DNA of 12,300 bases from Lachnospiraceae bacterium AM48-27BH (GCA_003478355.1 QUFC01000071.1:1-12300); one strand, 5' to 3'. Counted from the stretch's first letter, positions 1-7,312 are shown. A program made the numbers and translations. Notes: generated from the letters alone by a model not told the origin.

Positions 1-9
1 CGCCATGAT

Positions 10-44
10 ACAAAAATACCGCCCGTAGTCTCGTTTGGGCGGTA
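10..44 (-). terminator. intrinsic terminator after the tns operon
   Basis: Perfect 8-bp stem (17-24 with 37-44, taccgccc/gggcggta) around a 12-nt loop. Read on the minus strand it is followed directly by a T-rich tail (TATTTTTGT). It sits about 40 bp after the tniQ stop, the expected place for the end of the leftward tnsA-tnsB-tnsC-tniQ transcript. The loop and downstream bases resemble those of another hairpin at 10694-10735. Confidence 0.8.
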
Positions 45-82
45 CTTTGTGTAAGATTGGCAGTCCATTATTAAGTTTTTTA

Positions 83-754
83 TTATGTTCCCTTTGTACA
101 CCGTTGCAAGCATTGTTTTAGCTTCAGAGATGCTTTTTCAGAGAAAAAGGATTTATGATATATAAATCCAATATATTCTACATGTTCACCCCATCTATTC
201 TTGCTTAAAATCGGATATTTGTTTAATAACAAATTATTCAACACATCAATTGATGGTTCTAAATATTTTTTTATATCTTCATCTTCTGAAAATGGAGGTT
301 GCTTAAAAATTTGCAAGCAATACTTTGTTTTCGTACGAATCAGGTTTTCTCGCGGATGGATAAAGCACTTATCTTCCCATGCAAATTGATGTATATACGA
401 ATGATATCCGTTTGCAATACATTTAGGACAAATCCGTATGTGGTCATCTATATATTCTTTCTGATTATTCCAAATAAACTTAGTTGCTGCTTCAAAATGA
501 GATGATGGGTGAATATGAAAAAACTTAGACAGATTGGCACTATCAAAAATAGTTTGATATTTATATATATAGTATTCCCTTTCTTCAAGTATATCCCAGC
601 ATTGAGAAGGTTTGACTTCCAATCCTTTGGTTTTGATGCTGTCTAGCATGTTAAGATATTTAAACTTCTCAATTATCCCCCACAGTGATTCGTATGGTAA
701 AATCCATTCTTCTTTCCATGTATATCCAAAACTTCCGTTATCCAATGGGTACAT
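83..754 (-). CDS. tniQ: TniQ-family target-site selection protein (short)
   Basis: TniQ/TnsD-family proteins bind the target DNA, or a partner that marks it, and recruit the TnsC regulator. The N-terminal part has the family-like LPYESLWGIIEKF, and a zinc-binding segment is clear: CPKC, then GYHS, HQFAW and a final CxxH (C109, C112, H118, H122, C130, H133 from the start used here). I chose ATG at 754 because an AAAGG lies 10 nt upstream and it overlaps the tnsC stop by only 17 nt. An ATG at 781 is possible but has a poorly placed ribosome site. The protein is about 223 residues, much shorter than Tn7 TnsD (about 500), so it lacks most of the C-terminal region by which TnsD reads its site. A second, longer TnsD or another targeting partner could lie beyond the left edge. 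It is last in the operon and followed by a terminator. Confidence 0.85.
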   Translation of the reverse strand: MYPLDNGSFGYTWKEEWILPYESLWGIIEKFKYLNMLDSIKTKGLEVKPSQCWDILEEREYYIYKYQTIFDSANLSKFFHIHPSSHFEAATKFIWNNQKEYIDDHIRICPKCIANGYHSYIHQFAWEDKCFIHPRENLIRTKTKYCLQIFKQPPFSEDEDIKKYLEPSIDVLNNLLLNKYPILSKNRWGEHVEYIGFIYHKSFFSEKASLKLKQCLQRCTKGT

Positions 755-1700
755 TAAAATACAACCTTTCTGCAGCAACATATCCTGAGTTTAAAATGGA
801 ATCTCGCCAAGATTCTTCCGTAGGGAAATAATACTTTTTGCCGGTTATTCCATAATTAAACAAACAATATTTAATAGCATTTACAAAATACATCATTGGA
901 ATTTCAGATTTTGGCGGAATACCACTTTCCTCCATTACTTTTAAATATTCATCCATTAACATATCTGCGCAGGAAAATAGCTGTTTACCATCTTGGTAAG
1001 CATCCGGAAAGAATTCTTTAGTTAATGAAAACCAATCTCCTGCTATTTGCAATGGTTGATCGTAATTTGCTAAACAAATAGACATTTCCTTTGATGATTG
1101 TATTCCATGAAAATGGCATTCTTCTACCATAAATCTTCCAACTATTTGATGTTGATTGGCCATGATAAGGGCTTGTTTTCGAGCAATTAATTCTTCGGAT
1201 CCGACCAGAAAGACATAAAGATGTATATTTTTTAAATTGAGATTATTATAAATATCCATAAGCCATTTAAAATCTTTTTCCGAAAAATTATAGGCTTCAT
1301 CAATGAATAAAATAATTTTTCGATATGTTGTATTACATGCACTTGCAAAAAGTGAGTTCAATAATCTGTCTTTTAGCATACTGACAGTACCTTTATCAAA
1401 CTCAGGATGTCCCACAACCTTTAATAGCTCTGAATAGAAAAATTTATCTTTGGGTACATGTTCCGTTGCGTTTAACACATATATAGGCAATTCTCTTCCA
1501 TACTTTGCTTTTAATATAGATGCAATATATAAAATGGCGCGGGTTTTACCAATTCGTGGTCGACCATAGATTATCGCTCCAGTTGCTCCATCGGATACCC
1601 ATTTCAAAATTTTTTCCTGTAGTTCCATTATTGCAGGCGTTGTAATATTAAATTCATTTGAAACAAAGTAATTATCTAATGTATCTCTTGATGTTATCAT
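738..1700 (-). CDS. tnsC: TnsC/TniB-like AAA+ ATPase, transposition regulator
   Basis: The AAA+ ATPase of Tn7-type systems links the target selector (TniQ/TnsD) to the TnsA-TnsB transposase and helps choose insertion sites. Walker A is GRPRIGKT (residues 46-53) and Walker B is IILFIDEA with D134-E135. A following strand LYVFLVGSEEL fits sensor 1. At 320 residues it is much shorter than Tn7 TnsC (about 555) and close to the compact TnsC/TniB proteins of Tn5053-like and many Tn7-like elements. The ATG has a GGAG eight bases upstream, and the gene starts 13 bp after the tnsB stop, so translation is probably coupled. It overlaps the start of tniQ. The family call is firm; which Tn7-like branch it belongs to cannot be judged by eye. 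Confidence 0.9.
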   Translation of the reverse strand: MITSRDTLDNYFVSNEFNITTPAIMELQEKILKWVSDGATGAIIYGRPRIGKTRAILYIASILKAKYGRELPIYVLNATEHVPKDKFFYSELLKVVGHPEFDKGTVSMLKDRLLNSLFASACNTTYRKIILFIDEAYNFSEKDFKWLMDIYNNLNLKNIHLYVFLVGSEELIARKQALIMANQHQIVGRFMVEECHFHGIQSSKEMSICLANYDQPLQIAGDWFSLTKEFFPDAYQDGKQLFSCADMLMDEYLKVMEESGIPPKSEIPMMYFVNAIKYCLFNYGITGKKYYFPTEESWRDSILNSGYVAAERLYFNVPIG

Positions 1701-1713
1701 ATTGTATTCTCCG

Positions 1714-3138
1714 TTATATTAGTCCCTTTTTATAGGCATCCCACAAGGAACCGGCATTCATTATCGCTTCCATTTCTTCCGGTGTATAATTTTCTTTCTT
1801 CTTACGGATAGCTTCTTCATTAGATTCTGCTATATTTGTATTTTTCGCAGAATGTGTTGTTGATATAGGTGTTATATTTGGAGTAATTTTTTTGCTAGGC
1901 TCTTTAAGTTCCGTCCCTTGCTCTGCACGAATGCGTGCAGCTTTTGTTCTTGCCCTACGTTCATTTATAGAACGTTCATTCAACTCGTTTTCTAGTTCTG
2001 TCAATGGTGCATAAAATGGATTATTTTTCTGCTTGTTATAATTTGCAAGCCGCATAGCTTCCTCTCTTGTTTTCAAGGAATGACTACATCTTCCCCATTC
2101 TCCTACAGCCGTTAATACGCCTAACTCTGTTCCATCCTCAAAAAATCCTCGTATACTACTAATATCATCAGGATTAATATCAATTATTAGCTTTTGTCCT
2201 ATTAGCCCCATAGACTGAGATAAGATATCGTTACGATACTCTGTCCCTTTATATGTAATATATGGCCGTTTGCCATGCTTAACACTTCCACGTATCGTCT
2301 TTATTTCTGTAATATTAGTGAGTTCATATACTTTCTTTTTCATTTCTGCATCGGCAATACATGGTTGCATTCCAGCATCCATTATTCTTCGTTGCATACA
2401 TTCAAGAGGCATTTGATTATCTAGTGAAGAATGTGGACTGTTGTTATATAGTGCTATAAAGTATTCTGTTAACTGTGCTATGTCGTTATATGTGATTTGA
2501 TATTTAACAGAATCTTTTTCAGCATTTTCCCTACGTACATCAGTCATGTTGCTACCAGTTGTAGATACTGTTCGATGATATCCATTCTCTTCTAAAGTTT
2601 TGAACATACGCTCTACGATTCCTCTGGTTTCTGGTGTTGCTACTGAGCCAAAATTTAATGAACAAAATAATTGTGAACATAATTTTTCAATTACATTTTC
2701 TGCTAAATGCGATTTTGCATTGTCTAACATAATTGTGTTTGGTATAGCCCATTCTACCGTTGGAATTGCCAAAGAAGGGAAACCGTAATTATCTGGATAT
2801 TTTAATCCGGCTAGTGAAAAATCCATCGGCTTTTTAGGTATGATTGAATTACGGATTGCACGCAAAACATCGGTTTGGTTGTAATTCTCATTTGAGGTAA
2901 GGCTATATCCAAGAATTGCCCTGGTTGCAACATCGATAACGGCAATTAACCACATTCTCATTGCTGGCATTCGAATCACCTCACCATGTTTGTTAATAAC
3001 CTCGACGGTATACAACATATCTATTTTATGTCCATCCAGCTGCACTACCGAGAATGGAGCAAGCGGAACAGGACGCATGCTTTTCCCTATTCCCGTAGAG
3101 AAAAATTTTTGCTGAACATTTTTGTTTTCTCTTGTCAT
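1714..3138 (-). CDS. tnsB: TnsB-like DDE transposase, catalytic C-terminal fragment
   Basis: Contains the retroviral-integrase-like core of a TnsB/MuA-type transposase, which joins transposon 3' ends to target DNA. The catalytic triad is visible: D35 in VVQLDGHKID, D139 in TIMLDNAKSH and E176 in GIVERMFKTLEENG. A Mu-transposase-type C-terminal domain follows (about residues 240-350). The tail is charged and ends in ESNEEAIRKKKENYTPEEME, a plausible TnsC contact region by analogy with Tn7 TnsB. The reading frame remains open upstream of the annotated ATG (YAYLKQLEKEYANLA) to the T-run at 3183-3186, where it would join the fragment at 3171-3713 after a one-base shift. The rejoined protein would be about 666 residues, near Tn7 TnsB (702). 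Translation from ATG 3138 would give a protein without the N-terminal DNA-binding region, so this is best read as part of a frameshifted gene. Confidence 0.9.
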   Translation of the reverse strand: MTRENKNVQQKFFSTGIGKSMRPVPLAPFSVVQLDGHKIDMLYTVEVINKHGEVIRMPAMRMWLIAVIDVATRAILGYSLTSNENYNQTDVLRAIRNSIIPKKPMDFSLAGLKYPDNYGFPSLAIPTVEWAIPNTIMLDNAKSHLAENVIEKLCSQLFCSLNFGSVATPETRGIVERMFKTLEENGYHRTVSTTGSNMTDVRRENAEKDSVKYQITYNDIAQLTEYFIALYNNSPHSSLDNQMPLECMQRRIMDAGMQPCIADAEMKKKVYELTNITEIKTIRGSVKHGKRPYITYKGTEYRNDILSQSMGLIGQKLIIDINPDDISSIRGFFEDGTELGVLTAVGEWGRCSHSLKTREEAMRLANYNKQKNNPFYAPLTELENELNERSINERRARTKAARIRAEQGTELKEPSKKITPNITPISTTHSAKNTNIAESNEEAIRKKKENYTPEEMEAIMNAGSLWDAYKKGLI

Positions 3139-3170
3139 CGCTAAATTTGCATATTCTTTTTCCAGTTGTT

Positions 3171-3713
3171 TTAAATATGCATAAAAGTTCGTTGAGCATT
3201 ATCATTAGTATTAAAAGGATATTCATAATCTTGAATTTTGAGTTTTTTACATTTTTCTAGGAACTTTTTATGCAGGGTTGAAGGTAACACATTCTTCTCT
3301 AGTGAAATATTCGAGTTTCCAAAGTATGAATCTCTTATAAATAACTCTAAACTTGGATATTTTAATAGAAGCGCCCTAAATGAGCCCTTTGTTTTAGCCG
3401 TAGAAGATTTATATTCCGTAGGTGCTTTAGTGGATACTTTTCTATTAGGGATTAATGCTGCATATCCATATTGTTTACTCGTAATCGGGTCAATTTTAAT
3501 ACAACGTGCTATAAGTTTCGCTACTTTATCATGGTTAATACCAGTCTCTGAAAAAATTGTTTTTGCGGGATAATCATCTATGTACATATCTACTGCTCGT
3601 TTACGTTTTTCATAGGTATTCCGCTTATCTTGCGACCATAAATCAGTCTTAATAGGAACCCAATTTTCTTTATAAGACTGTAATTCTAGGAGATTGTACT
3701 TTTTATTTCGCAT
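3171..3713 (-). CDS. tnsB: TnsB-like transposase, N-terminal DNA-binding fragment (frameshifted)
   Basis: A 180-residue piece that directly precedes the DDE fragment. It has a helix-turn-helix-like stretch at about residues 36-75 (KRKRAVDMYIDDYPAKTIF, then a recognition-like helix with DKVAKLIARCIKID) and a basic, mostly helical remainder. This matches the N-terminal part of TnsB/Tn7-type transposases, which binds the repeats in the transposon ends. The ATG has an excellent GGAGGTG six bases upstream and overlaps the end of tnsA by 28 bp, as expected in a coupled tns operon. The true sequence runs to QRTF (residue 177). The following MHI and stop are out of frame, because the -1 frame continues as YAYLKQLEKEY into the catalytic fragment. 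The likely cause is loss of one T in the run at 3183-3186, by mutation or sequencing error. Programmed frameshifting is less likely, as no classic slippery heptamer is present. Confidence 0.8.
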   Translation of the reverse strand: MRNKKYNLLELQSYKENWVPIKTDLWSQDKRNTYEKRKRAVDMYIDDYPAKTIFSETGINHDKVAKLIARCIKIDPITSKQYGYAALIPNRKVSTKAPTEYKSSTAKTKGSFRALLLKYPSLELFIRDSYFGNSNISLEKNVLPSTLHKKFLEKCKKLKIQDYEYPFNTNDNAQRTFMHI

Positions 3714-4375
3714 AGTTTCACCTCCGTATATTTATCCAATGGTCGTTCTTTTAAGGTCATATCTATGTTACCTAAGTAATATTGATATGCCAAAATACTT
3801 AATTCATATTTTTCTGGTAAAATTTTATTTGCCTGTATTTCTTCTATGCACAAAGGCTTCTTAGTAAGAAGCTCAAATAAATTTTGTGGTGAATACCTAC
3901 TTATTTTGCTATATCTGAGCAAATGTTGATGTAATAATTCTAAATTAGGAATTTCAAATTGCCCTGTATATAAATCTTTTTCAGTGACAACCCTATAATT
4001 ATATTGATTGGATATGCACCAATTGCGTTGGAAATCAATCTGCTTCTGCGCACGAATAGCAGACTCAGTGCTTCCAGTGATATCAGAAGAATATTTTATC
4101 TCTTGGAATTCATTTTTCGAATCTACATATTGAACCCAAAAGTCAAACACAGATGATTTTTTTACGGAAGAAGAATCTTTGTCTTCTATCTTTAAAGGTT
4201 GTTCGCAAAAATACTCCACCGCAGGATTCATGTCCAATTTAATAAAATTAGCGTATTCTAACATACTATAAAAGTGAACCATACGCTTAATTTTATAACT
4301 ATAGGCTATCCAATAATCGCTACCATAATGGGTTCCGCGTGGCATTTCAATAGGCTTTTGATACAGATGTGCCAT
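3686..4375 (-). CDS. tnsA: TnsA-like endonuclease, transposon 5'-end cleavage
   Basis: TnsA is the restriction-enzyme-like partner of TnsB that cuts the 5' ends of the transposon, so that it moves by cut-and-paste rather than by cointegrate. Catalytic residues fit the family: E40 in FYSMLEYANF, D78 in SSVFDFWVQY and the ExK-like K94 in FQEIKYSSD. The segment LDMNPAVEYFCEQP is also typical. The C-terminal half (from about residue 150) fits the small helical domain that contacts TnsC. Length 229 is close to the usual 230-270. The ATG has AGGAGG nine bases upstream and is the first gene of the leftward operon, next to the putative transposon end, as in Tn7. The tnsB start overlaps its 3' end. 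Confidence 0.88.
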   Translation of the reverse strand: MAHLYQKPIEMPRGTHYGSDYWIAYSYKIKRMVHFYSMLEYANFIKLDMNPAVEYFCEQPLKIEDKDSSSVKKSSVFDFWVQYVDSKNEFQEIKYSSDITGSTESAIRAQKQIDFQRNWCISNQYNYRVVTEKDLYTGQFEIPNLELLHQHLLRYSKISRYSPQNLFELLTKKPLCIEEIQANKILPEKYELSILAYQYYLGNIDMTLKERPLDKYTEVKLCEIKSTIS

Positions 4376-4591
4376 AAAGACTTTCCTCCTTAAACATACA
4401 GAGTAAAGCTACTTTATTGTTGCACAGATAACAAAGATATGATATATTATGCATGTAGACAACAAAAAATCGTAACTTTAATAAGAGCATTAACAATCTC
4501 ACTTTCCTAGGGCGGCATTGTTAGTGCTTTCTTTCTGTAAAAAATTGTATCTAATATATTTTACTATATCTTCCTCTTCCTGTAAATTGTT
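4376..4591. other. non-coding leader between tnsA and the end repeats
   Basis: No credible gene. It must hold the tns promoter (minus strand), but no hexamer pair is convincing. The best is TTGTCT with TATCTT 17 bp away around 4437-4465. Two inverted repeats may be regulatory: TTGTT/AACAA spaced 8 bp just upstream of the tnsA ribosome site (about 4427-4444), and a 12-bp pair with one mismatch, AGCATTAACAAT (4487-4498) against ATTGTTAGTGCT (4518-4529). The second arm contains TTAGTGC and could be a decayed further copy of the end repeat. Confidence 0.4.
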
Positions 4592-4709
4592 ACAAAACAA
4601 ATTAGTGCCAACTTTTCTTCTGGCTGTATTATGATGCTACGAATTTAAAAAGAAAACAGATAAGTGCCAAATATAGTTCAATTTTATTTGAAGTATACTT
4701 GGCACTTAT
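4592..4709. repeat. putative TnsB-binding repeats of the Tn7-like right end
   Basis: Three copies of a motif with core AGTGCCAAnTnTnnTTC. Copy 1 (4592-4620) and copy 2 (4651-4679) are direct repeats matching at about 23 of 30 positions, including a shared AAAACA upstream of the core. Copy 3 (4687-4709) is inverted, so copies 2 and 3 form a 22-bp inverted repeat with 2 mismatches around a 6-bp centre. Multiple roughly 20-30 bp transposase sites beside tnsA are the hallmark of Tn7-type ends. The outer boundary is not fixed: on the minus strand a TGTTTTC begins at 4721, about 10 bp outside copy 3, and is a candidate terminus. The copy 2/3 hairpin is followed on the minus strand by CTGTTTTCTTTTT, so it could also work as a leftward terminator. 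Confidence 0.55.
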
Positions 4710-4741
4710 AAAATGAAAACATAAAAGAAACATGTATTTTA

Positions 4742-4758
4742 AGCACATTATATGTGCT
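4742..4758 (-). terminator. possible weak terminator downstream of radC
   Basis: Short perfect hairpin (AGCACAT/ATGTGCT, 3-nt loop) about 115 bp beyond the radC stop. On the minus strand it is followed by TAAAATAC, only a poor T tract. It may end the radC transcript, or it may simply be flanking sequence of the transposon insertion site. Confidence 0.3.
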
Positions 4759-4873
4759 AACATTACTTCAATTTACACTAACGTAGCAAAAATCCTTCAA
4801 AAAGATTTCCGATCATCCTGATTCATCCAGGATTTACAGGTATTCACAACTTTTCGGTTTTCTGCAGTTTGCT

Positions 4874-5389
4874 TTACGCATCCATTTCTTCCTGATCTAA
4901 TCCTATGTCGGTCAACGATACGCCTGGGTTTTCCTTTTTCATGCTGTAAAATGTATCTTCACCGATGATCACATGATCTATTAAGCGAATCCCCAATATT
5001 TCCCCGGCCCATGCAATCTGACGTGTTAATGTAAAATCTCCCTCAGACGGCTTAGGTACACCGCTTGGATGATTATGCGCAACCGCGATGGCTACTGCAT
5101 TGGCTACAATCGCACCTTTGAATACGTTCTTGATCTCTACATTGCATGCATAGCTTCCCCCGATCGCTATAATTTCCACACCAATCGGATGCAGCTTCAT
5201 ATTAAGATACAGAACTACAAATTGTTCCCGGTCTGCCCCATCAAAAACCGGCTTTATTACTTTCACAATTTCTTCCGGAGCTGCAATGCCGGTCGCCCTG
5301 CGCTGCTTCATTAAGTCACGATCTTTCTCCAGCCGGACCCTGTATAGACTGATCCTCTGCGTATCTTTCTTTACCTTTTTCCCCTTCAT
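4874..5389 (-). CDS. radC: RadC-family JAB-domain protein (accessory type)
   Basis: Carries the JAB/MPN-type metal-binding motif of RadC: HNHPSG at residues 106-111 followed by D119 (HxH...D), in the usual context IAVAHNHPSG...PSEGDFTLT, and ends with the family's LIDHVIIGEDTFYSM. It is about 171 residues and lacks the N-terminal helix-hairpin-helix part of full-length RadC, as is common in copies carried by plasmids and integrative elements. The cellular role of RadC is unsettled; the old link to DNA repair was withdrawn. The start has AGGGGAG eight bases before the ATG at 5389; the GTG just before it at 5392 is an alternative. The neighbours are mobile-element genes. Its 3' end faces the Tn7-like end, the same geometry as glmS and Tn7, so it may mark the insertion site. 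Confidence 0.88.
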   Translation of the reverse strand: MKGKKVKKDTQRISLYRVRLEKDRDLMKQRRATGIAAPEEIVKVIKPVFDGADREQFVVLYLNMKLHPIGVEIIAIGGSYACNVEIKNVFKGAIVANAVAIAVAHNHPSGVPKPSEGDFTLTRQIAWAGEILGIRLIDHVIIGEDTFYSMKKENPGVSLTDIGLDQEEMDA

Positions 5390-5670
5390 CACTTCTTCTC
5401 CCCTATTATGTTTTTACAAGCACTATTCTTTCCAACTGCAGCTATTTTCGCATTTCATAGCTCACACCTTATCATTCTCATAAGTAATAGCCTATTATCT
5501 GTAGGAAAATATTCTTCCAACAATGATGATCAGGAATATGAATGGAACTGCCTGTATTCATGCGTATACTTTCACTTATAATTCTATTATAGGCAGATTA
5601 TATGTTTTTTCCAATCTGTTTCTCAGTTTATGGCCGTTTTTGTGCTCCGCAGAGTATTTTTCATATAATG

Positions 5671-5695
5671 TTTACGTTTACAATGTAAACGTAAA
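5671..5695. promoter_or_regulatory. perfect operator-like palindrome with GTTTAC repeats
   Basis: Arms TTTACGTTTAC (5671-5681) and GTAAACGTAAA (5685-5695) are perfectly inverted around AAT. Each arm contains two GTTTAC-type hexamers. A TATAAT at 5664-5669 lies directly to its left, so a regulator bound here could cover a promoter start on either strand. No T tract follows, so it is not a terminator. The binding protein is unknown. Confidence 0.5.
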
Positions 5696-5765
5696 TATTA
5701 TTAAACTCTTAATTCATTTGAGTGTGTATCTGCCCCCATTGGTCCGAATATATGTTCTATTTTCG

Positions 5766-5794
5766 TTGATTTCAATTCATTCTCATAGTATAAT
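5766..5794 (+). promoter_or_regulatory. sigma-70/SigA promoter of the recombinase-like gene
   Basis: TTGATT (5766-5771), 17-bp spacer, TATAAT (5789-5794). Transcription would begin near 5801, about 40 bp before the GGAGGA-preceded ATG at 5841. It probably drives both 5841-6851 and 6866-7312. Confidence 0.75.
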
Positions 5795-5840
5795 AAATCT
5801 ATAATTGAACTGTATCATCACCCGATTTGAGGAGGATTTC

Positions 5841-6851
5841 ATGCAAATATCCGAAGAATTATTCCAGAATATTTTAGACCAGCCGAATCCGGTGGATTTA
5901 TCACGGCTTACTCCCTATTGCTCCGACTTTACACTGGATTCATTTTCTCAATACCGTAAACATTTCAAAAATACGAGAACAGCGAATGAATATGCTTATA
6001 TGTTTGCTGATTTTTTCAACCTACTAAAAAAAGACATCCAGCAGATATCTGCAGAGGATGTGCATTATTACTTTTCTTCTGTGCGCGATAAATATTCCAA
6101 GCATTCCTTATGCACACGGATCCGTGCATTGCGGGCATTTGCAAGATACTTAGATGCAGAAGTCAGCGATGACACTGCTGATTTCGATATGTTGGTACCA
6201 GATCTTCAGCGTGAGGAACCGGCAGAAATCTCAGATACTGGAAGATTTTCTGGACTCTTTCCAGAATTTTCTTTCGAATGTGATCAGCCACTTGTTGTTG
6301 GGATCACCATGCAGGATATCGATCACGTATTATCTACACTTATGGATGAACAGAATGTAACCTTGTTTGCAATAATTTCACTTGTTCTTCGCACGGGCAT
6401 AACAACGGAAGAAATTTGTGGCTTAAAGATCCAGCAGCTGGTTACCAGTGGCCAGGCTGATCAGTGTGGAATTATGATTTTGGGTATCAGAAACCGTTTT
6501 ATCAAGGTTCCATCTGACCTCTTCTCACTGCTGCTACTGCTTTCCGAGCAAACAGACAATGAAACAGGTAATCTTTTTCTAACCGGACTCAAGCGGTACC
6601 CGTTTACTCAGCGCAACCTGTTGTTGGAAATCAAAAAGGCCTGCCTGCGGGCCGGAGTTCGTCCTTTCACTCTGCAGCAACTCCGTAATTTTGCCATTGT
6701 TTTAATGCTGCGCAGCCACGCCCCTGAGGAGTTGGTATCAGACTATGTTTCAACAGACTCCAGATGGATGACCAAATACAAAGAGGCTGCCCCGAGCCTA
6801 AACGCTGCCCCATGTGATTATGTAGCCTTATCCTTGCGATATAATAGCTAA
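5841..6851 (+). CDS. tyrosine-recombinase-like protein with degenerate active site
   Basis: A 336-residue protein with the two-part build of phage-integrase/Xer recombinases: an N-terminal SAM-like core-binding domain (about residues 30-110, with RTANEYAYMFADFF and LCTRIRALRAFARYL) and a C-terminal catalytic-type domain (about 155-325). Landmarks remain but key residues differ. LVLRTGITTEEICGL has Thr188 where the first catalytic Arg is expected. FTLQQLRNFAIVLML has Gln279 in place of the HxxR His and keeps R282. The LGH-type histidine position is Ser304. Y313 in TKYKEA fits the nucleophile. Strand exchange by this protein alone is therefore doubtful; it may be a DNA-binding derivative or accessory factor. 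I use ATG 5841, with GGAGGA four bases upstream, rather than an upstream in-frame ATG. The gene is followed 14 bp later by a GTG-start gene, probably in the same transcript. Confidence 0.7.
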   Translation: MQISEELFQNILDQPNPVDLSRLTPYCSDFTLDSFSQYRKHFKNTRTANEYAYMFADFFNLLKKDIQQISAEDVHYYFSSVRDKYSKHSLCTRIRALRAFARYLDAEVSDDTADFDMLVPDLQREEPAEISDTGRFSGLFPEFSFECDQPLVVGITMQDIDHVLSTLMDEQNVTLFAIISLVLRTGITTEEICGLKIQQLVTSGQADQCGIMILGIRNRFIKVPSDLFSLLLLLSEQTDNETGNLFLTGLKRYPFTQRNLLLEIKKACLRAGVRPFTLQQLRNFAIVLMLRSHAPEELVSDYVSTDSRWMTKYKEAAPSLNAAPCDYVALSLRYNS

Positions 6852-6865
6852 GGAGGAAATGAAGT

Positions 6866-7312
6866 GTGAACCGGCTGCCCTTTTTCAAGAGAAAACAAAA
6901 ATCAAATTCATTTGAGCAGCTCTTAACTGCAACTGCTGTAAAGCCGGCTGCCATTAATATAGATTTCACTCGGTCTCACATTGAGCGCGGCCTGCGGCAG
7001 TGGCTTTTCGCCCAATTAAAACATGACATTAACCTGCTGCCGGATGCTGCCTTGACAGAAAAGTTTTTCTACGAATCACAGGATTATATCATTAAGGGAT
7101 TATATGGTTTCTTCGCTATTCGTTCAATCCAGGAAATTGAATTAACAGATGCTTCATTTAAAGATTATGATGACTCCTGTTTGCACTCCATTACTAGCAT
7201 CCAGTTTGTATTTCAATATACTGTAAAAGCATCTCGTACTTATACCCTACGCTGCACGGCTGTAAATAGCACAAGGTTTGGTTGGCAGATCAGCCAGGTC
7301 ACCCAGATTTAG
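6866..7312 (+). CDS. hypothetical protein, 148 aa
   Basis: Not recognised. It starts at GTG with AGGAGG nine bases upstream, 14 bp after the recombinase-like gene, so the two are probably co-transcribed. The N-terminus is basic (FFKRKQK) with no signal peptide or clear membrane segment. The rest is a soluble alpha+beta pattern: helices at about 35-70 (IERGLRQWLFAQLKHD, then EKFFYESQDYIIKGLYGFF), then beta strands ending in TYTLRCTAVN...GWQISQVTQI. That order of helices then a strand-rich sheet is reminiscent of NTF2/Tim44-like folds, but this is only an impression. A bulged inverted repeat (about 7311-7346) follows its stop. Confidence 0.6.
   Translation: MNRLPFFKRKQKSNSFEQLLTATAVKPAAINIDFTRSHIERGLRQWLFAQLKHDINLLPDAALTEKFFYESQDYIIKGLYGFFAIRSIQEIELTDASFKDYDDSCLHSITSIQFVFQYTVKASRTYTLRCTAVNSTRFGWQISQVTQI

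Larger units (their letters stand above)
5393..5840. other. intergenic region between radC and the recombinase-like gene
   Basis: Divergent intergenic space of 450 bp. Apart from the palindrome at 5671-5695 and the promoter at 5766-5794, described separately, I see no supported gene. The open frames here are short, hydrophobic and AT-rich, without ribosome sites. Confidence 0.5.

Noticed and set aside
3171..3190. Programmed -1 frameshifting in tnsB
   Set aside because: The run is only four T in the context AACTTTTATG, without a classic slippery heptamer or an evident downstream stimulator, so a simple indel is more likely.
3026..3226. 66-codon minus-strand frame overlapping the tnsB break
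   Set aside because: It is the third frame across tnsB; the other two frames carry the recognisable transposase sequence.
5523..5804. 93-codon open frame in the intergenic region
   Set aside because: No ribosome site, biased AT-rich composition, and it spans the palindrome and the promoter of the next gene.
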